NCBI GenBank assembly: GCA_903843965.1
Contig: CAIMRY010000005.1
Span: forward strand, 110,804-174,803
Reading direction: 5' to 3'
DNA from: an uncultured delta proteobacterium
Lineage (GTDB): Bacteria; Desulfobacterota; Desulfovibrionia; Desulfovibrionales; Desulfovibrionaceae
DNA length: 64,000 nt
A model generated the notes under the pieces. The model had not been told where the DNA came from, did no database searches, and was given only the letters and a program-made list of their open reading frames with translations. Of this stretch, positions 18,582-27,313 are shown in pieces. The stretch's first letter is position 1; every line of letters begins with the position of its first letter. A program made the translations under genes and the position numbers.

Positions 18582-20141
18582 ATGGATTTTCTTTCGGTAT
18601 TCCTGGCTTTCTTCCCTGTCATCGCCATCTTCTTCCTGCTCCTGGTGTACCGGGTGGCGGCGGACACGGCGGGCATCGTCGGCTGGATTCTGGCGGCGCT
18701 GGTGGCCTGGCTGTATTTCCAAACCCCCGTTGAGGTGGTCCTGACCGCCTCGGCTGCTGGCGTCGTGGCCTCCATGCCCATCGCGCTGGTCATGGCCGCC
18801 AGCATCCTCCAGATCACCCTGATGCAGGAGACCGGGGCCGTGGCCCGCGTGGTGGCGCTGATGAAGACCATCGCCCCGGGCCAGCAGACCGTGCAGATCA
18901 TGATCATCAACGTGGGCTTCGGCATCCTCCTGACCAGCCTGGGCGCGGTCACGGTGTCCATCCTGCCGCCGATCATGATCGCGCTGGGCTACTCCACCAT
19001 GACCGCGATACTCCTTCCGGCCATCGGCTACGACGCCCTGTGCACCTATGCCCTGCTGGGCATTCCGGCTGTGGTCTACGCCCAGTTCGTGGGCCACCCG
19101 GTGAACGAGGTCGGCGGCAATTTCGCCATGTACATGCCGGTCATCAGCACCTGCATCGCTCTCGGCATGCTCCAGGTCACCGGCGGCACGGCCATGGTCA
19201 AGAAGGGCTTTGTCCCGGCGGTCATCGCGGGCGTCACCGCAGGCTGCATCGCCATCCTCATGGCCAAGGTGGGCCTGGTGACCATCACCGGCATCGCCGC
19301 CGGGCTGGGCGTCATCGCCGTGCTGGTGGTCTACGTGAAGCTCAAGGGCATGCCCTTGCAGGACCGCAGCCTGCTCAACGACAAGGACCTGGCCGCCGAG
19401 CAGCGCCTGAGCCTCTTGCGCGCCACCTCGCCGTGGATCCTTTTGACCGTGTTCTCGCTGGTGCTGAACGCGCCGGGCCTGCCCTTCTTCAAGATGACCT
19501 TTGTGGACTGGGCCATGCCGGTCATGATCATCCCCGGCAACCCGGAAAAGATCCGCCTGTTCTGGCAGGCCTATTTCTGGGTGGTGGTCTGCACCTTCCT
19601 GGCCCTGCCCATCATGCGCGCCTCGCGCGAGCAGGTTGTGCGCGGGCTTTCAACCTCGTGCAAGCGCGCCTTCCGGCCCATTCTCTCGGCCTCGGTGTTC
19701 TTCGCCATCGCCTACATCATGAACCACTCCGGCAAGGGCCTGGACTGGAAGCTGGCCGTGCCGACCCACAACATGATCTACGTCATGGCCGACGCCTCGG
19801 CTGCGGCCTTCGGCAAGTTCTACGCCGGGTTCGCGCCCTTCCTGGGCCTTTTGGGCGGCTTCATCAGCGGCTCGGAGACCTCGGCCATCGCCATGCTGAC
19901 CAAGCTGCACCTGTCCACGGCGGAGCGCATCGGGATGAGCGTGTCCGGCGGCATGATCATCGCGGCGGCCAGCGGCATCGGCGGCGGCCTGGCCAGCGTC
20001 ATCTCCCCGGCCAAGCTCCAGACCGCGGCCTCCAGCATCGACAAGATCCGCGAGGCCCAGGTGGCCATCCGCCCGGCCTTTGTCATCTCCATGCTCATCA
20101 CATCCGTGGTCTCGGTCATGACCATGTACTTCGTCTTCTAG
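18582..20141 (+). CDS. lctP: L-lactate permease family transporter
   Basis: 519 residues from an ATG with GGAGG 6 nt upstream. About a dozen membrane segments are visible. Features of the LctP family are seen: a conserved loop with GFGILLTSLGAVTVSILPP, ALLGIPAVVYAQFVGHPV, and the C-terminal GGFISGSETSAIAMLTKLH and SGIGGGLASVISPAKLQTAA. It would import lactate, the usual electron donor of Desulfovibrio, by H+ symport. No lactate dehydrogenase genes are adjacent. A strong terminator follows. Confidence 0.92.
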   Translation: MDFLSVFLAFFPVIAIFFLLLVYRVAADTAGIVGWILAALVAWLYFQTPVEVVLTASAAGVVASMPIALVMAASILQITLMQETGAVARVVALMKTIAPGQQTVQIMIINVGFGILLTSLGAVTVSILPPIMIALGYSTMTAILLPAIGYDALCTYALLGIPAVVYAQFVGHPVNEVGGNFAMYMPVISTCIALGMLQVTGGTAMVKKGFVPAVIAGVTAGCIAILMAKVGLVTITGIAAGLGVIAVLVVYVKLKGMPLQDRSLLNDKDLAAEQRLSLLRATSPWILLTVFSLVLNAPGLPFFKMTFVDWAMPVMIIPGNPEKIRLFWQAYFWVVVCTFLALPIMRASREQVVRGLSTSCKRAFRPILSASVFFAIAYIMNHSGKGLDWKLAVPTHNMIYVMADASAAAFGKFYAGFAPFLGLLGGFISGSETSAIAMLTKLHLSTAERIGMSVSGGMIIAAASGIGGGLASVISPAKLQTAASSIDKIREAQVAIRPAFVISMLITSVVSVMTMYFVF

Positions 20142-20162
20142 CCCGGCCAAGCACCAGCGCCC

Positions 20163-20263
20163 ACAGGGGGCCGGAGGCGCAAGCCTTCGGCCCCCTTGTT
20201 GTTTTCAGAAAATCTGATACACAGGAAGCACTTGGAGGATACCTGATGCGCCGCTTGCCGCCC
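20163..20263 (+). repeat. 101-bp direct repeat, copy 1 (terminator, leader and first codons)
   Basis: Differs from 22361-22461 at one position. The block covers the terminator hairpin, the leader with the Shine-Dalgarno GGAGG and the first six codons of a caspase-like gene. Identity in non-coding sequence points to recent duplication or gene conversion. Confidence 0.95.
20165..20205 (+). terminator. Rho-independent terminator after the lactate permease gene
   Basis: 14-bp stem (20165-20178 with 20183-20196) closed by a GCAA tetraloop, then TTGTTGTTTT. The same hairpin recurs at 22363 as part of a duplicated block. Confidence 0.88.
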
Positions 20264-22318
20264 CTGCCCCTTCTACCACTCCAGCTGGCCCTGCTGCTCC
20301 CGCTCTTGCTGCTCCTGTTCGCTGCACCCGCCCAGGCCGAGCGCAAGGTCGCCCTGGTCATCGGCAACGGAGCCTACCAGCACGTCGCGCCCCTGCCCAA
20401 CCCGGCCAACGACGCCCGGCTCATGGCCGAGTCTCTGCGCTCCATAGGCTTTGAGCTGGTGGGCGGCCAGGCCCTTACCGACGTGGCGACCAAGGCCGAG
20501 CTGGACAAGGCCGTGCGCACCTTCGGCGAGATGATCCGAGGCGGCGGGGTGGGCGTGTTCTTCTACGCCGGGCACGGGGTGCAGGTGGACGGCAAGAACT
20601 ACCTCATCCCCGTTGGCGCGGACGTGACCAGCAGGGCCCAGATCAAATACGAGCTGGTGGACGCGGACTTTGTGCTGGACGAGATGAACGAGTCGAGCAC
20701 CAAGGTCAATCTGGTGATCCTGGACGCCTGCCGCAACAACCCCTTCGCCGGGCGGGGCCTGCGCGCCGTGACGCCGGGCCTGGCCACCGTGCTGGCCCCC
20801 AAGGGCACGCTCATCGCCTACTCCACCGCGCCGGGCAAGACGGCCTCCGACGGCAACGGCAAGAACAGCCCCTTCACCACGGCCCTGGCCCGGCAGTTGC
20901 GCACCCCGGGCCAGCGCATCGAGGACGTGTTCATCAACGTCGGCGTGGAGGTGGAGCAGGCCACGGGCGGCGCGCAGTCGCCCTGGCAGTCCAACAGCCT
21001 GCGCGGCGTGTTCTGCCTGAATGGCGCGTGCGGCCAGCAGACGGCCAGCCTTGCGCCCGCCGCGCCCGTGGCCGCCCCTGCGCCCGCCCCGGCACCCGCC
21101 CTGGCCCCGTCCGTCAACCCGAAAACCGCCCCCGCGCTAACGCCGGACGAGACGAAGATGCTGGAGGCCATGCGTGGGCAACATAACGGATTTGGGACGG
21201 TCAGGGAACTGGCCGGGCCCCTGGCCGCCAAGGGCAGCATCTATGGGAAATATGGCCTGGCCATCCTGGACAGTGATACCCAGAAACAGCGCCAGGGGGT
21301 GCTGCTGGCCGCCAACCAGGGCATTCCCCTGGCCATGGTGGACCAGGCCAAGTTCCTGGCCAAAACGCAGGTCTCCGCCGAAGACCGGGCGGAAGCGCGC
21401 GCCTGGCTGGACAAGGCCGTGAAGCTGGGCGAACCCGCAGCAAAGTACGCTCTTGGCAAATTCACCATTGAGGGCACGCTCGGCCCCAGCGATGTTGCCG
21501 CCGGGGAACGGCATCTTGCCGAGATTGCGCGCGAATATCCCTACTATTACCTTGAGATAGGGTGCTACTATCTGGAGGACAAAGGCGAGCACATGCCTAT
21601 TGAGCAGTCCAAGGCCAAGGGCCTGGCCTTCCTTCGCCGTAGCGCAGCGCTGGGCAACACCAGTGCGATGCTCATACTCGGTTCGTCCTATGCACGGGGA
21701 CAAGATGTGCCCAAAGACTTCAACGAGGCGGTCAGCTGGTATACAGAGGCGGCGCACAATGGCGAAATCAAGGGCATGAAGGATCTGGCCAGTCTCTACT
21801 TTTTTGACCTGTGGGGTGACGGAGCGCATAAGGACATACGCAAAGCCGCCCTATGGTTCGAGGAGGCCATCAAGCACGGCGACGCCTACTCCATGAGCGT
21901 TATGGGGCAGTTGTTGCGGGAGGGCACGGAGCTGCCGCAGGATTTGCCGCGCGCCGCGTCCCTGTACCGCAGGGCCTCGGAGTTGGGCTTCAGCAGCCTC
22001 AGCACTATCGCACTGGCCGAGATGACCATGCTGGGCGAAGGGGTTCCCAAGGACATGCAACGCGGGCTGTCGTTGCTCAAAGGCTTGGCGGAGAAGGGCG
22101 ACACCTTTACCCAGAACAAACTGGGCATAATGTACGAGTATGGCGAAATTGTTCCGGTGGACCTGGGCCAGGCCTATTTCTGGTATTTGGTGTCAGCGGA
22201 CGAGTATGGGGAAAAGAGCGAGCGGGAGGAACTGGGCAAGAAGCTCCCTGCCGGGCAGCGGACCAAGATCGAAGCCCAGGCCGCCAAGTGGAAGGCGAAG
22301 CACCGCAAGAGCGAATAG
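20246..22318 (+). CDS. Secreted caspase-like (peptidase C14) protein with Sel1 repeats, copy 1
   Basis: 690 residues. Signal peptide ending near AAPAQA, then a caspase p20-type domain (about 33-260): RKVALVIGNGAY, the catalytic histidine H110 in FYAGHGVQ and the catalytic cysteine C162 in LDACRNNPF. A Pro/Ala-rich linker (about 270-300) leads to Sel1-like repeats (about 330-660, for example AMLILGSSYARGQDVPKDF). This is the metacaspase/orthocaspase-like architecture of bacteria, with both catalytic residues present. The substrate is unknown; the signal peptide puts it in the periplasm or outside. It is followed by an almost identical leader and a second homologue. Function is inferred only at domain level. 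Confidence 0.9.
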   Translation: MRRLPPLPLLPLQLALLLPLLLLLFAAPAQAERKVALVIGNGAYQHVAPLPNPANDARLMAESLRSIGFELVGGQALTDVATKAELDKAVRTFGEMIRGGGVGVFFYAGHGVQVDGKNYLIPVGADVTSRAQIKYELVDADFVLDEMNESSTKVNLVILDACRNNPFAGRGLRAVTPGLATVLAPKGTLIAYSTAPGKTASDGNGKNSPFTTALARQLRTPGQRIEDVFINVGVEVEQATGGAQSPWQSNSLRGVFCLNGACGQQTASLAPAAPVAAPAPAPAPALAPSVNPKTAPALTPDETKMLEAMRGQHNGFGTVRELAGPLAAKGSIYGKYGLAILDSDTQKQRQGVLLAANQGIPLAMVDQAKFLAKTQVSAEDRAEARAWLDKAVKLGEPAAKYALGKFTIEGTLGPSDVAAGERHLAEIAREYPYYYLEIGCYYLEDKGEHMPIEQSKAKGLAFLRRSAALGNTSAMLILGSSYARGQDVPKDFNEAVSWYTEAAHNGEIKGMKDLASLYFFDLWGDGAHKDIRKAALWFEEAIKHGDAYSMSVMGQLLREGTELPQDLPRAASLYRRASELGFSSLSTIALAEMTMLGEGVPKDMQRGLSLLKGLAEKGDTFTQNKLGIMYEYGEIVPVDLGQAYFWYLVSADEYGEKSEREELGKKLPAGQRTKIEAQAAKWKAKHRKSE

Positions 22319-22360
22319 CGGGCCATGCTCCCTGGCGCGGGCCAGCGGCAGCCAGCCCAC

Positions 22361-22461
22361 ACAGGGGGCCGGAGGCGCAAGCCTTCGGCCCCCTTGTTGT
22401 TTTCAGAAAATCTGATACGCAGGAAGCACTTGGAGGATACCTGATGCGCCGCTTGCCGCCC
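22361..22461 (+). repeat. 101-bp direct repeat, copy 2
   Basis: Second copy of the 20163-20263 block, one mismatch, in front of the second caspase-like gene. Confidence 0.95.
22363..22403 (+). terminator. Rho-independent terminator between the two caspase-like genes
   Basis: Same 14-bp GCAA-loop hairpin and T-rich tail as at 20165. It suggests the two paralogues have separate transcripts, or that read-through sets their ratio. Confidence 0.85.
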
Positions 22462-24618
22462 TTGAAGCTTTCCCTGCCCCTCATCGCGCTCCTGCTGGCC
22501 CTGCTTCTCTGCGCCGCCCCGGCTAGCGCCGACCCACAACAAGAGCGCCGGGTGGCGCTGGTCATCGGCAACGGGGCCTACCCCACGGCCCCGCTGAAAA
22601 ACCCCGTCAACGACGCCTCGGACATGGCCGCCGCCCTTAAAAGGCTGGGCTTTGAGGTGACGCTTCTGCGCGACGCCACCATGCAGCAGATGGAGGGCGC
22701 GGTGCGCGAGTTCGGGCTTGCGCTGCGGCGCGGCGGCCTGGGCCTGTTCTATTTCGCCGGGCACGGGGTGCAGGTGGCCGGGGAAAACTACCTGGTGCCG
22801 GTGAACGCGGTGATCCAGTCCGAGGGCGACGTGAAGTACGGCTGCCTCAACGCCGGGCTGGTGCTGGCCAAGATGGAGGACGCGGGCAACGGCCCCAACG
22901 TGGTCATCCTGGACGCCTGCCGCAACAACCCATTCGCCCGCAGCTTCCGCAGCGCGGAGGCCGGGCTGGCGCGCATGGACGCGCCCACGGGCTCGCTCAT
23001 CGCCTACGCCACGGCGCCGGGCAAGGTGGCCTCGGACGGCGATGGCCGCAACGGCCTGTACACCCAGCACCTGTTGCGCAACATCGGCACCCCCGGCCTT
23101 TCGATCTCGGACCTGTTCATGAACGTGCGCGAGGCCGTGGTGCGCGACTCGGCCAAGAAGCAGGTGCCCTGGGAAAACACCTCGCTCATTGGCCGCTTCT
23201 CCCTGGCCGGGCAGCCCGCCCTGTCCGTCCCTGCGCCCGCACCCACGGCGCAGCAGGCCGCAGCTCCCGCGCCGCAGCAGACCGCAGCGGCAAAGCCCGT
23301 TCCCACGGGGCAGCCAGCCCAACCAGCGCCGACCAAGAAAGCTGGAATGGTTTTGCAGAGCCCGGCGGAAGAGGAACTGCTGCGCGTGCTTGAGCAGTCC
23401 GAGGACAATCCCGCGCGCGTCCGCGTCTTGGCCGAGCCCCTGGCGGCCAAGGGCAGCGCCTTTGGCCAGATGGTCCTCGGCATGGCCAGCAAGGACCCGG
23501 CGGAGAAGCTCCGGCTCATCACCCTTTCGGCGAACCAGGGTTTCCCCAGGGCCATGACGCTGCTTGGCATGTTCAATCTGTACGGCGAAAACGGCAAGTC
23601 GAACCCCAAGGCGGCGCGCGAGTGGCTGCGCAAGGGTGCGGAGGGCGGCGATGCCGGGGCCAAGACGCAGTTGGGCGAGATGCTTTTCGAGGGCAAGGGC
23701 GGCCCAAAGGACCCCAAGGCCGGGGAGCGGCTGCTTCTGGATGCGGCCCAGGAGGACCCGGCGCACTACAGGACCCTCGTGAATTATTACTGGAACGGCG
23801 TCTTCGTGCCCAAGGACGAGGCCAAGGGCTTCGGCCTCTACGCCAAGGCCGCCGAGGCTGGTCTTGCAGACGCTGTTAGCAATATGGGCGGGTTCTATGA
23901 ACGTGGCGATCATGTGGCCCCGAACAATGCCGAAGCCGTGAAATGGTACCGCAGGGCGGCGGAGCAGGGGGATTCCAACGCCGCGTTCCGGCTTGGCCTG
24001 ATGTATGAGAAAGGGCGGGGCGTGGGGCAAAACGATTCCGAGGCCGCGAAGATGTTCCGCCAGGCTGAGGATTCCAACTCCGAGGCCGCGCTTTGGCTGG
24101 GTATTCTCTACGAGAATGGTCGTGGTGTGGCGCAGGACTATGCCGCCGCCGCCGCCCGCTATCGGAAGTCCGTGGAGCTGCAGGATGCCAGCGACGGCAA
24201 GCACAACCTGGCGCGCCTCTACGAATTGGGCCTGGGTGTGGAAAAGAACTATGCCGAGGCCTTCCGGCTCTACAAAGCCGCTGCGGACCAGGGCCTTGTC
24301 TCCTCCATGCAGGCTGTGGGCGGATTCTATTACGACGGCAAGGGCGTGCCGCAGAATTATGACGAGGCCCTCAAGTGGTACCGCAAGGCTGCGGAGCGGG
24401 GATTTGCGCAGTCTCAGTACAACCTTGGCGTTATGTACTACACAGGCACGGCTTTGACCCAGAGCAATGCCCAGGCCTATCTCTGGTTCGCCCTGGCTGC
24501 GGCGGCTGGCGATGCACTGGCCCCTGCCGCGCGGGACGAGGTCGCCAAGAAGCTCAGTGCGGCGGAGTTGTCCAAGATGCAGGCCCAGGCCATCCGCTGG
24601 AAGACCATTACGCCATAG
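22444..24618 (+). CDS. Secreted caspase-like (peptidase C14) protein with Sel1 repeats, copy 2
   Basis: 724 residues, paralogue of the upstream gene with the same first six codons. Signal peptide to about APASA, then RRVALVIGNGAY, catalytic H107 (YFAGHGVQ) and C159 (LDACRNNPF). A Pro/Ala/Gln-rich linker (about 260-300) precedes at least six clear Sel1 repeats (e.g. AAFRLGLMYEKGRGVGQND and LGILYENGRGVAQDY). The caspase domains of the two copies are similar, while the repeat regions have diverged. Sel1 repeats usually bind proteins, so the tail may select targets of the protease domain. Regulation by the shared leader is possible. Confidence 0.92.
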   Translation: MRRLPPLKLSLPLIALLLALLLCAAPASADPQQERRVALVIGNGAYPTAPLKNPVNDASDMAAALKRLGFEVTLLRDATMQQMEGAVREFGLALRRGGLGLFYFAGHGVQVAGENYLVPVNAVIQSEGDVKYGCLNAGLVLAKMEDAGNGPNVVILDACRNNPFARSFRSAEAGLARMDAPTGSLIAYATAPGKVASDGDGRNGLYTQHLLRNIGTPGLSISDLFMNVREAVVRDSAKKQVPWENTSLIGRFSLAGQPALSVPAPAPTAQQAAAPAPQQTAAAKPVPTGQPAQPAPTKKAGMVLQSPAEEELLRVLEQSEDNPARVRVLAEPLAAKGSAFGQMVLGMASKDPAEKLRLITLSANQGFPRAMTLLGMFNLYGENGKSNPKAAREWLRKGAEGGDAGAKTQLGEMLFEGKGGPKDPKAGERLLLDAAQEDPAHYRTLVNYYWNGVFVPKDEAKGFGLYAKAAEAGLADAVSNMGGFYERGDHVAPNNAEAVKWYRRAAEQGDSNAAFRLGLMYEKGRGVGQNDSEAAKMFRQAEDSNSEAALWLGILYENGRGVAQDYAAAAARYRKSVELQDASDGKHNLARLYELGLGVEKNYAEAFRLYKAAADQGLVSSMQAVGGFYYDGKGVPQNYDEALKWYRKAAERGFAQSQYNLGVMYYTGTALTQSNAQAYLWFALAAAAGDALAPAARDEVAKKLSAAELSKMQAQAIRWKTITP

Positions 24619-24723
24619 GGTGGGCAAAGCGAAGTTGCCTGGCACACGTTCCGCACACGAGGGGGGAACTCCCCCGCACATGACTGGAGGGTCTGCTCTA
24701 CCCGGAGGAGCAGACTGGAATCA

Positions 24724-24766
24724 GGCCCGAGCCGCCAAGTGGAAGGCGAAGAAGGCCGCGCACTGA
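24724..24766 (+). pseudogene. 3' remnant of a further caspase/Sel1 gene
   Basis: A 21-bp stretch (24731-24751) is identical to the 3' end of the first caspase-like gene, and the frame reads RAAKWKAKKAAH then stop. It encodes the same C-terminal AAKWKAK motif. It lacks any start and lies 105 bp after the second copy, so it is probably what remains of another copy after a deletion. Confidence 0.55.
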
Positions 24767-24825
24767 GCAGGGCGCGGAGTCCATCCGGTCCATAGCCGCG
24801 ATACCGGGCCGACACCGAGCCGCCC

Positions 24826-24865
24826 CCGGCCCGGACATTGACCTCCCGGTCCGGACATTGACCCC
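24826..24865 (+). repeat. Short tandem repeat, two 20-bp units
   Basis: CCGGACATTGACC occurs at 24831 and again at 24851 in a 20-bp period, just upstream of the MoaD-like gene. It could be an operator or only a slippage duplication. Confidence 0.5.
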
Positions 24866-24892
24866 TGCACCGCTTTTACGTAGAGGCCAAGC

Positions 24893-25120
24893 ATGCACAT
24901 CACCATCAGATGCTACGCCACCCTGGCCCGCTTCACCCCGCCGGACGCCGCAGCCTTCGCCAGCACCCCCGGCGAAACCGCCGGACAGCTGGCCCAGCGC
25001 CTGGGCATCCCCCCGGCGGACCTCAAGCTCATCTTCATCAACGGCCAACACGTGGAGCCCGGCGCACAGCTGGCCGACGGCGACCGCGTGGGCCTGTTCC
25101 CGGCAGTAGGAGGAGGCTGA
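24893..25120 (+). CDS. MoaD/ThiS-family ubiquitin-like sulfur carrier
   Basis: 75 residues with the beta-grasp pattern of MoaD/ThiS and the essential C-terminal diglycine (ends AVGGG; family members usually end exactly in GG, so one extra glycine is present). The next gene, 1 nt away, encodes an E1-like activating protein, which would adenylate this C-terminus and load sulfur on it. No molybdopterin, thiamine or tungsten-enzyme genes lie beside it, so the cofactor served cannot be told from context. Confidence 0.85.
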   Translation: MHITIRCYATLARFTPPDAAAFASTPGETAGQLAQRLGIPPADLKLIFINGQHVEPGAQLADGDRVGLFPAVGGG

Positions 25121-25121
25121 C

Positions 25122-26009
25122 ATGGCCCTTGTCATGGACCTGGACGAGCGCATCCGCGCCCTGACCCGCGTGGACGCCCTGGCCGACGGAACTAAGCGCC
25201 AGGTGCTGCCCTACTACGCCGTGCTGGACCTGGCCCGCAGCCTGGGCCGCGCACGCCCCCGCAGCAAGGGCCAGCCGCGCAGCCGGGCCTTGGCCAGCGT
25301 GGAGCTGGCCGCCCTTGAACTGGGCATCGTGCCGGAGCGCTATCTGCGCAACATCGACGCCTACAGCCTGGCCGAACAGGCGCGGCTGCTCGGCGCGCGC
25401 GCGGCCATGGTCGGCCTGGGGGGACTGGGCGGGCACGTGCTGGAGATTCTGGCGCGCACCGGGGTGGGGCACATCTGCGCCGCCGACGGCGACGAGTTCC
25501 AGCCCTCGAACCTGAACCGCCAGCTGCTCTGCACCCGGCGCAGCATCAACGGCTACAAGGCCGCAGCCGCAGCCGCGCGCGTGGGAATCTTGAACCCGGC
25601 CGTGGACTTCGAGCCCGTGGCGGCCTTCCTCGACGAGAGCCTCATGGGGCGCTTTCTGGTGGGTGCGGACCTGGCCGTGGACGCCCTCGGCGGCCTGCGC
25701 GACCGGCCCGCGCTGCTGCGCCAGGCGGCCAGGACGGGCATCCCGCTGGTGACGGCGGCGGTGGCCGGTCAGGCGGGCTTTGTGGCCACGGTGCTGCCCG
25801 GCGCCACAGGCCCGGCGGACATTTTCGGCACTGCGGACAGCGCGGCGGCGGAAACCAGCCTGGGCACCCCGGCCCCGGCGGTTGTCACTGCGGCGGCGCT
25901 CATGAGCGCCGAGGCCCTGAACATCCTCTGCGGGCGCGGGCCACGGCTGGCCGGGGCCATGCTGGTCTTCGACCTGGAGGCCATGAGCTTCGAGCGGGTG
26001 GGGTTGTAG
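25122..26009 (+). CDS. E1-like adenylyltransferase (ThiF/MoeB/HesA family)
   Basis: 295 residues. An N-terminal extension of about 80 residues precedes the Rossmann-type ATP site MVGLGGLGGHVLE (glycines from residue 98), followed by ADGDEFQPSNLNRQLL, the family's acidic/SNLNRQ motif. The paired CxxC zinc motifs of MoeB and ThiF are absent; the only cysteines are isolated (HICAAD, LLCTRR, ILCGRG). It pairs with the MoaD-like protein just upstream. It may be the version that accompanies tungsten aldehyde oxidoreductases in anaerobes, but no such gene is here. Confidence 0.85.
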   Translation: MALVMDLDERIRALTRVDALADGTKRQVLPYYAVLDLARSLGRARPRSKGQPRSRALASVELAALELGIVPERYLRNIDAYSLAEQARLLGARAAMVGLGGLGGHVLEILARTGVGHICAADGDEFQPSNLNRQLLCTRRSINGYKAAAAAARVGILNPAVDFEPVAAFLDESLMGRFLVGADLAVDALGGLRDRPALLRQAARTGIPLVTAAVAGQAGFVATVLPGATGPADIFGTADSAAAETSLGTPAPAVVTAAALMSAEALNILCGRGPRLAGAMLVFDLEAMSFERVGL

Positions 26010-26015
26010 CCCCGG

Positions 26016-27266
26016 CTAGCCCTGGTACTTGTGCCGGATGGCGCGGATCACGTCCTGGATCTCCACAAAGGCGTCGACCACGTCGGGGTCGAACTGCGTG
26101 CCCCGGCCCTTCATGATCTCCTCCAGCACGGCCTCCTCGGGCCAGGCGTCCTTGTACACGCGGCTGGAGATGAGCGCGTCGTACACGTCGGCCAAAGACG
26201 TGATGCGCGCGCACAGGGGGATGTCCTCGCCGCTGATGGGCTCGACGCACAGCTCGCGGGCCTCGGCCAGGTTCTCCGGGAGCCTGCCGGGATAGCCCTT
26301 GCCGTCCCAGCGCTCGTGGTGGCCCAGGGCGATCTGGGCGCAGAGCTGGTCCAGCTCCGAGGTCGTGTTGGCGAAAAGCGCGGCCCCGTACACCGAGTGC
26401 CATTTCATGATGGCCGCCTCGTGGGGCTCAAAGCGCCCAGGCTTCTTCAGGATGGTGTCGCTGATGCCGACCTTGCCCACGTCGTGGAGCATGGCCGCCA
26501 GGCGCAAAACGTCCTTGTTGCGGCGGATGCTGAACTCGTCCAGCCCCTTCTTGCGCGACATGTGCTGGTAAATCTCCGCCACGTAGGCGCCCACGCGCTG
26601 GACGTGGGGGCCGGTCTCCTTGGGGTCGCGCATCTCGGCCATCTTCATCATCCGCAGCATGATCTCGCGGGTCATGATGCCGCGCTCCACCGTCACCGAG
26701 GCCGAGTTGGCGAAAAGCGGGGCGTAGTGGATGTCGTCTTTGCCGAAGGGCCGGTACTCATTGTTGCAGTCCCGCGCGTTGATGAGCTGCATGACGCCCA
26801 CGATCTTGTCCTGGAAGGTCTTGAGCGGAATGGTGAGCATGGAGCGCGTGCGGTAGCCGGTCTCCTCGTCGTATTTCTTGTTGAAGGAATACGGCTCCTT
26901 GCCGGAGAGCGCGTAGGCGTCGTCGATGACCAGGGACTCCCCGGTCATGGCCGCGTAGCCCACGATGGACTTTTCGTTGATGGGCACGGAGAAGTTGGTG
27001 TAGAGGTGCTTGCTGGCGTCCGCCCCGTGGAACAGGGTGTCGTTGTGCACGTAGCTGAAGCGCAGCTGGTCGCCCTCCACCAGGAAGATGGAGCCTGCGT
27101 CGGCATTGGTCATGGCCCTGGCCTCGCCCAGCACGCGGTCCAGGATGGCGTCAACATCCTTTAAGGTGTTGAGTTCCTCGATGACCGTGAGTATGTCGCG
27201 GATGATGTCGTAGGGCTGGCGATCAGTGCATTCCACAGGCGCTCCAGGGGGGGGTTGCGGTTCCAT
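26016..27266 (-). CDS. GAF-HD-GYP protein, probable cyclic-di-GMP phosphodiesterase
   Basis: 416 residues. A GAF domain (about 30-195, with NADAGSIFLVEGDQLRF and IVGVMQLINARD) is followed by an HD-GYP domain (about 205-410): LHDVGKVGI with the metal-binding HD pair, GHHERWDGKGYPGRLP with the GYP signature, and LADVYDALIS. All hallmark residues of active c-di-GMP hydrolases of this class are visible. The ligand of the GAF domain is unknown. The gene is convergent with the E1-like gene and divergent from a TrpF-like gene. No strong Shine-Dalgarno precedes the ATG at 27266. It could set the c-di-GMP level sensed by the PilZ fusion in the exopolysaccharide locus (inference). Confidence 0.93.
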   Translation of the reverse strand: MEPQPPPGAPVECTDRQPYDIIRDILTVIEELNTLKDVDAILDRVLGEARAMTNADAGSIFLVEGDQLRFSYVHNDTLFHGADASKHLYTNFSVPINEKSIVGYAAMTGESLVIDDAYALSGKEPYSFNKKYDEETGYRTRSMLTIPLKTFQDKIVGVMQLINARDCNNEYRPFGKDDIHYAPLFANSASVTVERGIMTREIMLRMMKMAEMRDPKETGPHVQRVGAYVAEIYQHMSRKKGLDEFSIRRNKDVLRLAAMLHDVGKVGISDTILKKPGRFEPHEAAIMKWHSVYGAALFANTTSELDQLCAQIALGHHERWDGKGYPGRLPENLAEARELCVEPISGEDIPLCARITSLADVYDALISSRVYKDAWPEEAVLEEIMKGRGTQFDPDVVDAFVEIQDVIRAIRHKYQG

Positions 27267-27313
27267 TTAGGTTGAGACTTACCCCGAGCTGCGACAAAAA
27301 TCCAGAGGTCCAC

